Positions 26,211 through 34,529 of a stretch of DNA of 64,000 nucleotides are shown here, piece by piece. Position numbers and translations under genes: made by a program. Position 1 is the stretch's first letter. Each line of letters starts with the position of its first letter. The notes under the pieces are model-generated. The model was not told the origin of the DNA. It made no database searches and saw only the letters and a list, made by a program, of their open reading frames with translations. This DNA is from an uncultured Prevotellaceae bacterium (GTDB lineage: Bacteria; Bacteroidota; Bacteroidia; Bacteroidales; Muribaculaceae): assembly GCA_900318345.1 (NCBI GenBank), contig ONKD01000004.1:1-64000 (forward strand). The letters run 5' to 3'.

Positions 26211-27134
26211 TTACCAGTCGCTGATGTTGCACTGGTTTTTGGGGATGGTGGAGGAGAAGGTGAGGCCAGTGCGACGCTCGACCTCGGCCACGGTGACGGC
26301 ATACTTGCTGATGCCTCCAGGACAGGGTCGGTTGTCGTAGATGAAGGCGATGGCGCGGCCCTGCTCGGGAGCATATACCACCTTGAAGAAGGCGTCGGGA
26401 ACCGCGATGTTCTGTTTGTCCTTGCCAATCATCGTGGGATTCTTGCCGACGATAGGACCTGTATAGACCATGAGGCGCTTGTCGCGTTTAGCCCAGCGAT
26501 GTACTTTCTCCTCGAGCGCACGCCAGTGATCATTGTTGAGCTTGGTGTCCTGAGGGCACATGTTGGTCATGTAGAAACACTGCGCCATCGTTGTTCTGTT
26601 CCAGCGCATATCCATGGCTGGGGCCATGTGGCCACGGCTGTAGCCGCTGTTGCGGTATTCCCAATTCTCGGGGCATGAGCTGACACTGGGATCCTTGGCA
26701 TAATTGAAGTTCTTGCGCGACTCGTGGTCGGGGGCATCACACATATCGACCATTGTCGCCGTCAGTTCATAGGCCACGCAGTTAGGAATCCTCAATGCTG
26801 GGTTGAAATTGACGCGTATCGCCTTGTAATTGATGACCTCATTGCTTACGCCCTTGGGGATACCCACCGCGAGCAAGGCATTGCCCCTTTGCTGAGGGGT
26901 CTTGCTTGTCAGATTGGACTGGCTTGCCACACTATAGAAACTAAACTTATTGGCCTTATTGGACTTATTCTTCTTAGTTTTCTTCTTTTGGGCTTTTTTC
27001 TTGGATTTCTTTTTGCTCTTTGCTTGGGCACACCACTGGGTGGTGATGCCGTTATCGCCAATCAACTGCGGGGGGATGGCACCACCCAGCACCATCGCTG
27101 CCACAAGAATCCAGATTTTGAGTGTTTGTTTCAT
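26211..27134 (-). CDS. Exported DNA/RNA non-specific endonuclease (paralogue 2)
   Basis: 307 residues. A signal peptide (MKQTLKIWILVAAMVLGGAIP) is followed by a strikingly lysine-rich linker (KSKKKSKKKAQKKKTKKNKSNK, about 39-60) that could bind nucleic acid or the envelope. The nuclease domain then has YSRGHMAPAMDMRWN (catalytic His), YMTNMCPQ (metal Asn) and LNNDHWRALEEKVHRW. Closest in sequence to paralogue 1 within the window. It is 33 bp downstream of paralogue 3 on the same strand, so probably cotranscribed with it. Confidence 0.88.
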   Translation of the reverse strand: MKQTLKIWILVAAMVLGGAIPPQLIGDNGITTQWCAQAKSKKKSKKKAQKKKTKKNKSNKANKFSFYSVASQSNLTSKTPQQRGNALLAVGIPKGVSNEVINYKAIRVNFNPALRIPNCVAYELTATMVDMCDAPDHESRKNFNYAKDPSVSSCPENWEYRNSGYSRGHMAPAMDMRWNRTTMAQCFYMTNMCPQDTKLNNDHWRALEEKVHRWAKRDKRLMVYTGPIVGKNPTMIGKDKQNIAVPDAFFKVVYAPEQGRAIAFIYDNRPCPGGISKYAVTVAEVERRTGLTFSSTIPKNQCNISDW

Positions 27135-27167
27135 TGTTTACTTGATATCATTCTATTTAGGTTATTG

Positions 27168-28001
27168 TCAATTGAGCCACGCGTCGAGGTTAACTATGGA
27201 TTCCACGTGATGTTGCTCGCTAGTGGGCAGGTCAGGGAAAAAGTCCAGACCCGTCCTGTGCTCGACCTCATCGACGCTCACGGCATATTTGTCCAACCGT
27301 CCAGCGCTGTTACCGTTAGGATAAATGAACGCGATAGCCCGCACGGGCCTCACACAGGGGGCCATCACCACCTTGAAATACCGAGAGGGAACGGCCATCT
27401 TGCCACGAGCCAACGTGCTGTCGCCATCACTGACAATGGGACCAGCAAACACCAACAGCGCACTATCACGGCGCACCCACTCGCGCACCTTCTCCTCCAG
27501 CTTGGCCCATCCGCCCTCGTTCAGCCCCTTGGCCATGGGACAGATGTTAGTCATCAGGAACGATTGGCGCATGGCCTCCTCGCTCCACTTGAGGTCACCA
27601 GCAGGCACCAAATGACCACGTTCCAAGCCGCTGCCGGCATAGTCGGTAGGCAGGGCGCAACCCGAGACATGGGTATCGGGCATGAAGTCACCACGCGGCA
27701 CATCACCATGCAATTCTCCCACGGTGAGCTCATAGGCCGCACAGTTGGCAATGCCGCGCTCAGGGTTGAAATGCACATCAAATGCCTCATAGCGCAGCAA
27801 TGTATCGGCCAATGACGCGGGCAGCGTCACGGTCATCAGTCCGTCGCGCTCCACATGGCTGAGCGGCACCAGGTGTTGAGTTGTGTTGTTCACGAGAATC
27901 CTATACAGCAAAAAGCATACCAGAGCCGCGATGAGGGTCCAAAGGCTAAACTTCAGCACCTCTCGACCCCAGATATCTCCTATTTGTTTCATTGAGCCCA
28001 T
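27168..28001 (-). CDS. Membrane-anchored DNA/RNA non-specific endonuclease (paralogue 3)
   Basis: About 277 residues from the ATG at 28001; a second ATG lies at 27992. One N-terminal transmembrane helix (LWTLIAALVCFLLYRILV) then the beta-beta-alpha-metal domain: LERGHLVPAGDLKWSEEAMRQSFLMTNICP with catalytic His and metal-binding Asn, followed by GGWAKLEEKVREW. It is the most divergent of the three, having lost the DMRWN motif. First of two adjacent nuclease genes on the minus strand; substrate specificity is not readable from sequence. Confidence 0.85.
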   Translation of the reverse strand: MGSMKQIGDIWGREVLKFSLWTLIAALVCFLLYRILVNNTTQHLVPLSHVERDGLMTVTLPASLADTLLRYEAFDVHFNPERGIANCAAYELTVGELHGDVPRGDFMPDTHVSGCALPTDYAGSGLERGHLVPAGDLKWSEEAMRQSFLMTNICPMAKGLNEGGWAKLEEKVREWVRRDSALLVFAGPIVSDGDSTLARGKMAVPSRYFKVVMAPCVRPVRAIAFIYPNGNSAGRLDKYAVSVDEVEHRTGLDFFPDLPTSEQHHVESIVNLDAWLN

Positions 28002-28024
28002 GACAGCCAATATAGGTAATTATC

Positions 28025-28822
28025 TTAAGGCGTGGGCTGCATCAAGGGGGTGGACAAACGCTTGCGCGTGTTAGTGAATTTGATGGCCCGATTGGGGCAT
28101 GAAGCGGCACAATTCACGCACATCACGCAACAGCTCAGGTCAATCGTGTGATCGTTGGGATTGATGCACTGGGCCTTACACTCCTGGACACACTGGTTAC
28201 AACCCGTACACAAGTCAGTGTCAATGTCAAAATGATAGAGCGATGCTCGGCTCAAGAAACCCAAAACGGTACCGACCGGGCAGATGGTGTTGCAGAACGA
28301 GCGTCCCTCACCACGATAGGCAATCCACAGAATGCCGAGCAGGATGACCAGTGCGATGCCCGCGCCCAAGAAGCCAAAGAGCGGTGCAGTGAAAGAGCCA
28401 TGCACACCCAAGCAGTCGCTAAACAACTGCGAGGGGTCGAGCAGTCTGGCGACATGGCCCGTGTAACGTTGATCGGCAGTCATGGCCACTGCGACAAGCA
28501 GCAACGTGATGTAACGGATGCGGTTGTTGGAAAAGACGAAATGATAATGTCCCTTGCCCCCATGCCTCAGACGCTTGTCGAGCCATGCGGCAATGTCCTG
28601 CAATGTGCCAACGGGGCACACGCTGGAGCAATAGACACGCCCCACAAGCAGGGTGACAATCAGCCAAGTGATGAGCACGCCCAGCACCATGCTAGACAGA
28701 TTGAGCGTCAGTTGGTAATGCGCCAATGTCTCGTTGTGCCCTTGCCAAACCAACATCGCAGTGACGAGCAAAACCGCCACCGAGAGGGCAATCCTTATGA
28801 CTCTTATCTTCTTCATCATCAT
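28025..28822 (-). CDS. Polyferredoxin-type membrane protein with two 4Fe-4S sites (NapH/RdxA-like)
   Basis: 265 residues with about five transmembrane segments. It has a CSSVCPVGTLQD motif after the second helix, a CNTICPVGTVLGFL motif, and a C-terminal ferredoxin domain with two CxxCxxC sets (CTGCNQCVQEC, CVMCVNCAASCP, about 210-250). It likely passes electrons across or along the membrane. Partner and pathway are not identifiable from the neighbours. A TATATTTG -7 box lies 1 bp upstream of the first ATG on the minus strand (28824-28831), so the mRNA may be leaderless or start at the second or third Met of the MMM start. Confidence 0.85.
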   Translation of the reverse strand: MMMKKIRVIRIALSVAVLLVTAMLVWQGHNETLAHYQLTLNLSSMVLGVLITWLIVTLLVGRVYCSSVCPVGTLQDIAAWLDKRLRHGGKGHYHFVFSNNRIRYITLLLVAVAMTADQRYTGHVARLLDPSQLFSDCLGVHGSFTAPLFGFLGAGIALVILLGILWIAYRGEGRSFCNTICPVGTVLGFLSRASLYHFDIDTDLCTGCNQCVQECKAQCINPNDHTIDLSCCVMCVNCAASCPNRAIKFTNTRKRLSTPLMQPTP

Positions 28823-28847
28823 GCAAATATAGGCAATAATTATTTAT

Positions 28848-30500
28848 TCATCTGATTTGGATGTCGATTAACCTTGAATCCAAATCGTGGTCTTTCTTGA
28901 TCAAGAGGTAATTCTTGCCGAACAGTTTAACCGTGGCCCATTTATCGGCTACGACCTCGCTGGCAGTGTACTTGTTCATGTGCCGGGCTATGGGCCGGAA
29001 AAAGAACGGGAGGCTAGCAAAATCGGTTGGTGACAACGAGAACGTCACCTCGCTAACCGACACAGGATCATCGATGCGCTGGACAAAGAACTCAAATGGT
29101 GAGTTGAAGTCCAAACGCTCATATTTCTCACCATGGGCGGCCAAATCGTCAAGAAATGCCTGAGGCAAGAACACCAGCGAATCTCGATGATAGGTAGCCG
29201 CGATGCTTAACGGCCACCCCTGAGAATCATAATTGATGGCATTCCTGGCAGCGTCGTTAGAAATCATCGTGCGGACAAAGCCTGAGAAAACGCCAGCATC
29301 ATGCTCACACGTGCCGATGATGCCATCGTCGTTGCGCTCGATTTGGGCAATGAGGCGCTGCGTTTCATGCCACGTGGGGATGGTGTGGCTCAGCAACAGC
29401 GCATAAAAACCAATTAACAACACCGACAAAGTGACAGCACACCAATTCAACGTTTTACCCTTTAAACAGGCTGACCATTGACCAACGAGCCGCAAGACAA
29501 AGACCATTGAGAACAGCTCTAAGCCAAACGCCGTGCGCTGGGAAGTCAAGCCAGCTACAAGAACGATGCCCACCGAAAGCAACATCGCCAGCAAGAGGTG
29601 CCTGTTCTGCCTGAGCACATCGTGGGCCAATGGCCGATTAACTAACCACAAGACAGCCGTCAAGAGGATGGCCAGATAGACGATTCTGAGGTGACCAAAC
29701 ACCGTGATGCCATTGAGCACCTTCAACCCCAAGGTGGACAAAGCAAAACCGCCAGCCGCTGACGAACGGACCAAGTTGCCAGGAGCCAATGCCGTGATGC
29801 AAGCGCCAACAAGAAACGCAACAGTGAGCCAGAAGCCCCACGTGTGACGCGAACGCTTAAAATCCAAGAGATTGAGCACCAACAGCGAGACGGCGAGCGG
29901 CAACGATATGCCCTCATGGGTCCATCCCATGAACAACGCCAACGGCAACATCCACACCACTACCCTACTGTCTTTAATGAGGAGATGTCCCCTTGACTCA
30001 TATATCGAGAGGAAAAGCAGCACCGCAGTGCCGCTCCACAGGTAGTTCACGCTGCCAGTCATCCACAGGAAGGTGTCCTTGAACAAGGGCAACAGCAATA
30101 CAAGAAACAACGTGAACGTGACTGCAAAGAAACCCTTGCCCCGCAAGTGACGCGTGACATTGTACTGCAGCAGATAGACAAAAATGGCAAAAACGATGGC
30201 ATTAAGCACATTGAAAATCTGCTTGCCCAACAGTCCCGTGAACACCTGGACCAGAACGTGCACCACGCTGCGGCCATTGGCCACAAAATAGTGCTCCCAT
30301 TGGGAACGGAACACATCAGTCAGGCTATTGATAGGGCGGGAATAATCGACAGAGCCATTCACAAGCGTGAATTTATAGACAAAATCATCGTGAAACTCGG
30401 GCGACAACAGGTTGAGCACATAAAACGCCACGGCAGCCAGTACAATGGCTGCCAAAGCGCCATTGGTCCTACCCCACTTTTTATCATTGACAAGTGCCAT
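28848..30500 (-). CDS. Polytopic membrane protein, DUF6056-like
   Basis: About 550 residues; the ATG at 30500 is chosen over an upstream TTG. Roughly ten transmembrane helices fill the first 400 residues (e.g. LAAIVLAAVAFYVLNLL, FFAVTFTLFLVLLLPLF). FHDDFVYKFT in the first loop, with the SRPINSLTDVFRSQWEHYFVANGRSVVHVLVQ stretch after it, resembles the GT-C-like membrane proteins named DUF6056 in Bacteroidetes. The C-terminal 150 residues are extracytoplasmic. A glycosyl-transfer role is possible by analogy with GT-C enzymes; no substrate can be read. It is divergent from the muramidase operon. Confidence 0.7.
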   Translation of the reverse strand: MALVNDKKWGRTNGALAAIVLAAVAFYVLNLLSPEFHDDFVYKFTLVNGSVDYSRPINSLTDVFRSQWEHYFVANGRSVVHVLVQVFTGLLGKQIFNVLNAIVFAIFVYLLQYNVTRHLRGKGFFAVTFTLFLVLLLPLFKDTFLWMTGSVNYLWSGTAVLLFLSIYESRGHLLIKDSRVVVWMLPLALFMGWTHEGISLPLAVSLLVLNLLDFKRSRHTWGFWLTVAFLVGACITALAPGNLVRSSAAGGFALSTLGLKVLNGITVFGHLRIVYLAILLTAVLWLVNRPLAHDVLRQNRHLLLAMLLSVGIVLVAGLTSQRTAFGLELFSMVFVLRLVGQWSACLKGKTLNWCAVTLSVLLIGFYALLLSHTIPTWHETQRLIAQIERNDDGIIGTCEHDAGVFSGFVRTMISNDAARNAINYDSQGWPLSIAATYHRDSLVFLPQAFLDDLAAHGEKYERLDFNSPFEFFVQRIDDPVSVSEVTFSLSPTDFASLPFFFRPIARHMNKYTASEVVADKWATVKLFGKNYLLIKKDHDLDSRLIDIQIR

Positions 30501-30581
30501 TCTCAATACCTGTTAGATAAATCGGCATGTGCGTCGCATGATGACGCGCGTTGCCGAGACAGGGCAAAAATACAAAAATTG

Positions 30582-30613
30582 TTTGGGATATTTCGTGTAA
30601 ATGGGTAATTTTG
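30582..30613 (+). promoter_or_regulatory. Promoter of the muramidase-symporter operon
   Basis: TTTG (30582-30585) lies 20 bp before TAATTTTG (30606-30613), matching the Bacteroidetes -33/-7 consensus. The expected start is near 30619, giving a leader of about 25 nt before the ATG at 30644. Confidence 0.8.
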
Positions 30614-30643
30614 CGGTAAAGATTAGAACCAATAACCAAAATC

Positions 30644-31912
30644 ATGATGAAAGTGACCAAGATTTTCTTATTGCTGGCCGTGGCGTGGCTCTCGCTCACG
30701 TCGCTAACCACGCTTAATGCCTGTCACAGTAAGGCCACAACGACTGCGACAACGGCCCCATCCCAACAACAGACACAAGCAGCAGGTGAACAGGCCAGCG
30801 CCGAGGTGGTGCTGGGCGCCGCCCGCACAAGTGAATATGTGCCCCTGCTCAAGGGCAAGCGCGTGGCGCTGCTGAGCAATCAAACCGGCATGGTGGGCGA
30901 CAAGCACACCCTGGACCTGATGCTCGAGAACGGCGTGAACGTGGTGACTATCTTCTCGCCTGAGCATGGTTTTCGCGGTAACGCTGATGCCGGCGAGCAC
31001 GTGTCGAGCAGTGTTGACGAGAAGACTGGCATCCCCATCGCGTCGCTCTATGACGGCAAGTCACCCATGCCCAGCAAGCAGGTAATGGACGGTATCGATG
31101 TGATTGTGACCGATATCCAGGACGTGGGCTTGAGGTTCTATACCTATTATGTGACAATGATCAACCTGATGGATGCGGCGGTGACCTATGACAAGCAGTT
31201 CATGGTGCTCGACCGCCCCAATCCTAATGGCATGTATGTTGACGGTCCCATCCTAGACATGAAACTCAAGTCGGGCGTGGGTCGCCTGCCCATTACCACC
31301 GTGCATGGCATGACACTGGGCGAACTGGCACAGATGGCCAACGGCGAGGGTTGGTTAAAAGAAGGCAAGAAGTGTGACCTAACGGTCATCCCCTGTGAGA
31401 ACTACACCCACCAAACCCGTTACCAACTGCCCATTGCTCCGAGCCCCAACCTGCCTAATATGCTCGCCATCTACCTTTATCCCTCGACTTGCTACTTTGA
31501 GGGGACGACGGTGAGTCTGGGTCGTGGCACCGACTGGCCCTTCCAGGTCTACGGTCACCCCGACATGACGGGCTATGCCTTCTCATTCACGCCCAAGAGC
31601 CGCTTTGGCGCCAAGACCCCGCCACAAATGGACAAACTGTGCTATGGTGTAGACCTGCACAACCTGAAGGCTGAGGATGTCATTGCCAAGGGCATCAACC
31701 TGGAATATGTCATTGATGCTTATCGCAACCTCACTAAGGGAGGGCACCAGTTCTACTTGAAGAGCAACTTCTTTGACTTGCTCATGGGCACCACCCGCGT
31801 GCGCGAAATGATTGCAGAGGGCAAGAGCGCCGACGAGATCAAAGCCACCTGGCAGGACGATATCACCCGCTTCAAGGCACAACGCAAGCCCTATCTCCTC
31901 TACAAAGAATAA
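30644..31912 (+). CDS. namZ: NamZ-type exo-beta-N-acetylmuramidase (DUF1343)
   Basis: 422 residues. A signal sequence (FLLLAVAWLSLTSLTTL) with an N-A-C lipobox-like end suggests a lipoprotein. The DUF1343 domain follows: KGKRVALLSNQTGM, TIFSPEHGFRG, PIASLYDGKSPMP, IDVIVTDIQDVGLRFYTYYVTM, MVLDRPNPNGMYVDGPILD, LPITTVHGMTLGELA and SLGRGTDWPFQVYGHP. NamZ releases MurNAc from the non-reducing end of peptidoglycan chains, feeding wall-sugar recovery. It is the first gene of a rightward run with a sodium symporter, a WYL regulator and two serine hydrolases, which fits peptidoglycan-fragment uptake. The symbol is by family resemblance. Confidence 0.9.
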   Translation: MMKVTKIFLLLAVAWLSLTSLTTLNACHSKATTTATTAPSQQQTQAAGEQASAEVVLGAARTSEYVPLLKGKRVALLSNQTGMVGDKHTLDLMLENGVNVVTIFSPEHGFRGNADAGEHVSSSVDEKTGIPIASLYDGKSPMPSKQVMDGIDVIVTDIQDVGLRFYTYYVTMINLMDAAVTYDKQFMVLDRPNPNGMYVDGPILDMKLKSGVGRLPITTVHGMTLGELAQMANGEGWLKEGKKCDLTVIPCENYTHQTRYQLPIAPSPNLPNMLAIYLYPSTCYFEGTTVSLGRGTDWPFQVYGHPDMTGYAFSFTPKSRFGAKTPPQMDKLCYGVDLHNLKAEDVIAKGINLEYVIDAYRNLTKGGHQFYLKSNFFDLLMGTTRVREMIAEGKSADEIKATWQDDITRFKAQRKPYLLYKE

Positions 31913-31956
31913 GGTTACAGATGGTGTGTCATAATAATAGTTTCGCCTGTAAAAAC

Positions 31957-32041
31957 AACCGCCCTTCGGGCGGGAAATTAAAACAAATTATGTATTAAAT
32001 TTTTTTAAATAATTTGTATGAATTTCCCGTGCTTAGCACGG
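31957..32041. repeat. Composite inverted-repeat element (three nested or adjacent hairpins)
   Basis: CCGCCC/GGGCGG (31959-31973), a long imperfect inverted repeat from GGGAAATT (31972 on) to AATTTCCC (ending 32028), and CCGTGC/GCACGG (32027-32041) stand side by side in the 228-bp gap between the muramidase and symporter genes. The central arms (...ACAAATTA and TAATTTGT...) differ at only a few bases. The whole could fold as a three-way structure. It looks like a repeat element inserted within the operon, or an mRNA-stability/attenuation structure. Confidence 0.6.
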
Positions 32042-32140
32042 TTAAACATTGCGACGTTGAATTATGACACAGTCCCAAACAATAATACAGTTATAAAAAA
32101 CTTTTAACTTTTCACTGTTAACTATAAACTAAACTTAGAT

Positions 32141-33589
32141 ATGACTCCCTGGATTGTACTTGCCACGATAGTTGGCTATTTCATTCTCCTGTTTATCATC
32201 TCGTGGGCCGCGTCGCGCAAGAGCGACACCACTACCGCGCTGAGCGGTGGTCGCCAGGCCCCATGGTTTATTGTCGCCATCGCCATGCTGGGCGCTCCCA
32301 TCTCGGGTGTGACCTTTATCTCAGTGCCTGGCATGGTGGTCACCAAGGGCTTCAGCTACCTGCAGATGGCGCTAGGCTTCATCGTCGGCTACTTTGTCAT
32401 CGCCTATGTGCTTATCCCGCTGTTCTACAAGCGCAACCTGGTATCTATTTACGGCTACCTGGAGCAGCGCTTTGGCGGCAGCACGCACAAGAGCGGCGCA
32501 TGGTTCTTCTTCATCAGTAAGATGCTGGGAGCCGCAGTGCGTTTCTACGTGGTGTGCGTTACCTTGCAGTTGCTGGTGTTCTCGCCGCTGCACATCCCGT
32601 TTGTCATCAATGTCATCGTCACCATTGCCCTCATCTTCCTTTACACCCTGCAAGGTGGCGTGAAGACGGTTATCTGGACCGACACGTTGAAGAGTTTCTG
32701 CCTCATCCTGTCGGTAGTGCTGAGCATCTACTTTGTCGCCAAGGGACTGGGTTATGACCTGGCAGGCCTGTGCAAGGCTGTGGGGGGTGACGAGAGCTCA
32801 CGTGTGTTCTTCTTTGATAATCCCAAAGAGGGCACCTACTTCTGGAAACAGTTCATTGCAGGCATCTTTATGGTCATTGCCACTACGGGTCTTGACCAGG
32901 ACCTGATGCAGCGCAGCCTCGCGTGCAAGAATGCCAGCGAGTCGGCTAAAAACCTCATCGTAAGCGTCTTCCTGCAGGTTATTGTCATTGCACTGTTCCT
33001 CATCTTGGGCACATTGCTCACCCTGCACGTCAAAGCCCACGGCATTGCCATGCCCGAGAAGACCGACGAACTCTTTGGCACGGTGGCCTTCAGTGAAGGT
33101 ATGCCCGTGCTGCTGGGTGTGGTATTCATCATCGGACTGATTGCCGCCGCCTACTCGGCTGCCGGTTCAGCGCTGACCTCGCTCACCACCTCGTTTACCG
33201 TCGATATCCTTGAGGCCGACAAGAAGCAGGACGATCATGACCTGGGACGCACCCGCCGCCTAGTTCACATCGCCATGGCCGCCTGCATGGGCCTGGTTAT
33301 CCTGATTTTCTACGCCATCAGCAACAGTGATGCCATCAGCGCGGTTTACACCCTCGCCAGCTACACTTATGGCCCCATCCTGGGTCTGTTCGCCTTTGGC
33401 ATGATGTGGAAGAGTCCCGTGCGTGACCGATTGGTGCCCGTTGTGTGCATCGCGGCTCCCGTTATCAGCTTCTTCATCCAGATGTGGCTCAAGAACAGTT
33501 ATGACTACACGCTGGGCTTTGAGTTGCTGCTGCTGAACGCTGCCTTGACGATGATTGGCCTGGCCCTCCTTATCAAAGGCAACAAGTAA
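32141..33589 (+). CDS. Sodium:solute symporter (SSS family)
   Basis: 482 residues with about 13 transmembrane helices. It starts PWIVLATIVGYFILLFIISW and carries the SSS hallmark region (WFIVAIAMLGAPISGVTFISVPGM) and the later AAAYSAAGSALTSLTTSFTVDIL helix, which holds Ser residues of the Na2 site. It takes up a small substrate with Na+. Its place after NamZ suggests MurNAc or another wall sugar, as proposed for SSS proteins in Bacteroidetes MurNAc loci; this is inference. No murQ or kinase gene is visible nearby. Confidence 0.88.
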   Translation: MTPWIVLATIVGYFILLFIISWAASRKSDTTTALSGGRQAPWFIVAIAMLGAPISGVTFISVPGMVVTKGFSYLQMALGFIVGYFVIAYVLIPLFYKRNLVSIYGYLEQRFGGSTHKSGAWFFFISKMLGAAVRFYVVCVTLQLLVFSPLHIPFVINVIVTIALIFLYTLQGGVKTVIWTDTLKSFCLILSVVLSIYFVAKGLGYDLAGLCKAVGGDESSRVFFFDNPKEGTYFWKQFIAGIFMVIATTGLDQDLMQRSLACKNASESAKNLIVSVFLQVIVIALFLILGTLLTLHVKAHGIAMPEKTDELFGTVAFSEGMPVLLGVVFIIGLIAAAYSAAGSALTSLTTSFTVDILEADKKQDDHDLGRTRRLVHIAMAACMGLVILIFYAISNSDAISAVYTLASYTYGPILGLFAFGMMWKSPVRDRLVPVVCIAAPVISFFIQMWLKNSYDYTLGFELLLLNAALTMIGLALLIKGNK

Positions 33590-33624
33590 AAGTCTCTATC
33601 CTTTAACCTCTAACCTTTTACTGC

Positions 33625-34524
33625 ATGGCACGCAATCTGGTAACCCGCTATGTGTGGCTGGTGGACACCATCAACCGCTATGGGCGCATCACGCTCAAGG
33701 ATCTGAACGACGCATGGCTGCGCAGCGAGATCAGTGAGGGCAAGCCGCTGGCGCGCCGCACGTTTTTCCACTACCGTGACGGAGTCGAGGACATGTTTGA
33801 CATCAACATCGTGTGTGACAAGTCCACCTTTGAGTACTACATCGACGACTCGGGCGGAGAGGACAATGCACGGCTACGTTCCTGGCTTGTGGACTCGGCC
33901 TCACTGAGCGGCATGTTGAGCAACGCCCATGACATCTCTGACCGCATTATCCTGGAGAGCGTGCCCTCGGCCCGTGAGCACCTGCCTGTCATCATCGATG
34001 CGATGAAGCAGAACCGCCGCATCCGCTTCTCTTACAAGAGCTACACCCGCTCCCAACCCACCGACGGCATCGTTTTGGAGCCCTATTTTGTGAAGATTTT
34101 CAAGCAGTTGTGGTATGTCATCGGCATGAATGTCAAGGATAATGCAGTCAAGACCTATTCGCTCGACCGCATCACCCAGTTGAACCTGTTGCAGGACACA
34201 TTCACGATGCCCGATGGTGTCAAGCCATCAGAGTTTTTCAAGGACTGCTTCGGCATCATCACCAACAAGAACAAAGCCAAGCGCATCGTGCTTCGCGTGG
34301 AGCCCACCCAGGCCAAATATTTCCGCGCCCTGCCGTTGCACCCGTCACAGATGGAGGAGGTGCATGACAGCTACTCGGTTTTCACTTACTGGATGCGCAT
34401 TACCTATGACCTGAAAGAAGAAATCATGTCCCACGGCTCCAGCGTCGAGGTACTGGAACCCACTGAATTGAAACTGCTCATCCAGAACGAGCTGAAACAA
34501 GCACTGGACAACTATCAACTATAA
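33625..34524 (+). CDS. WYL-domain transcriptional regulator
   Basis: 299 residues. The N-terminus (residues 1-60) is a winged-HTH-type region (NLVTRYVWLVDTINRYGRITLKDLNDAWL, ARRTFFHYRDGV). The WYL domain follows at about 125-210 (RIRFSYKSY, VLEPYFVKIFKQLWYVIGMN, KTYSLDRI), and a C-terminal WCX-like domain ends the protein. WYL proteins sense small ligands or nucleic acid and control neighbouring genes. Position 35 bp after the symporter and 5 bp before the serine hydrolase suggests control of this operon. The ligand is unknown. Confidence 0.88.
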   Translation: MARNLVTRYVWLVDTINRYGRITLKDLNDAWLRSEISEGKPLARRTFFHYRDGVEDMFDINIVCDKSTFEYYIDDSGGEDNARLRSWLVDSASLSGMLSNAHDISDRIILESVPSAREHLPVIIDAMKQNRRIRFSYKSYTRSQPTDGIVLEPYFVKIFKQLWYVIGMNVKDNAVKTYSLDRITQLNLLQDTFTMPDGVKPSEFFKDCFGIITNKNKAKRIVLRVEPTQAKYFRALPLHPSQMEEVHDSYSVFTYWMRITYDLKEEIMSHGSSVEVLEPTELKLLIQNELKQALDNYQL

Positions 34525-34529
34525 CAAGA

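Noticed and set aside
26724-27815. A 363-codon plus-strand frame across nuclease paralogues 2 and 3
   Set aside because: It spans two well-defined nuclease genes on the other strand and has no recognisable family.
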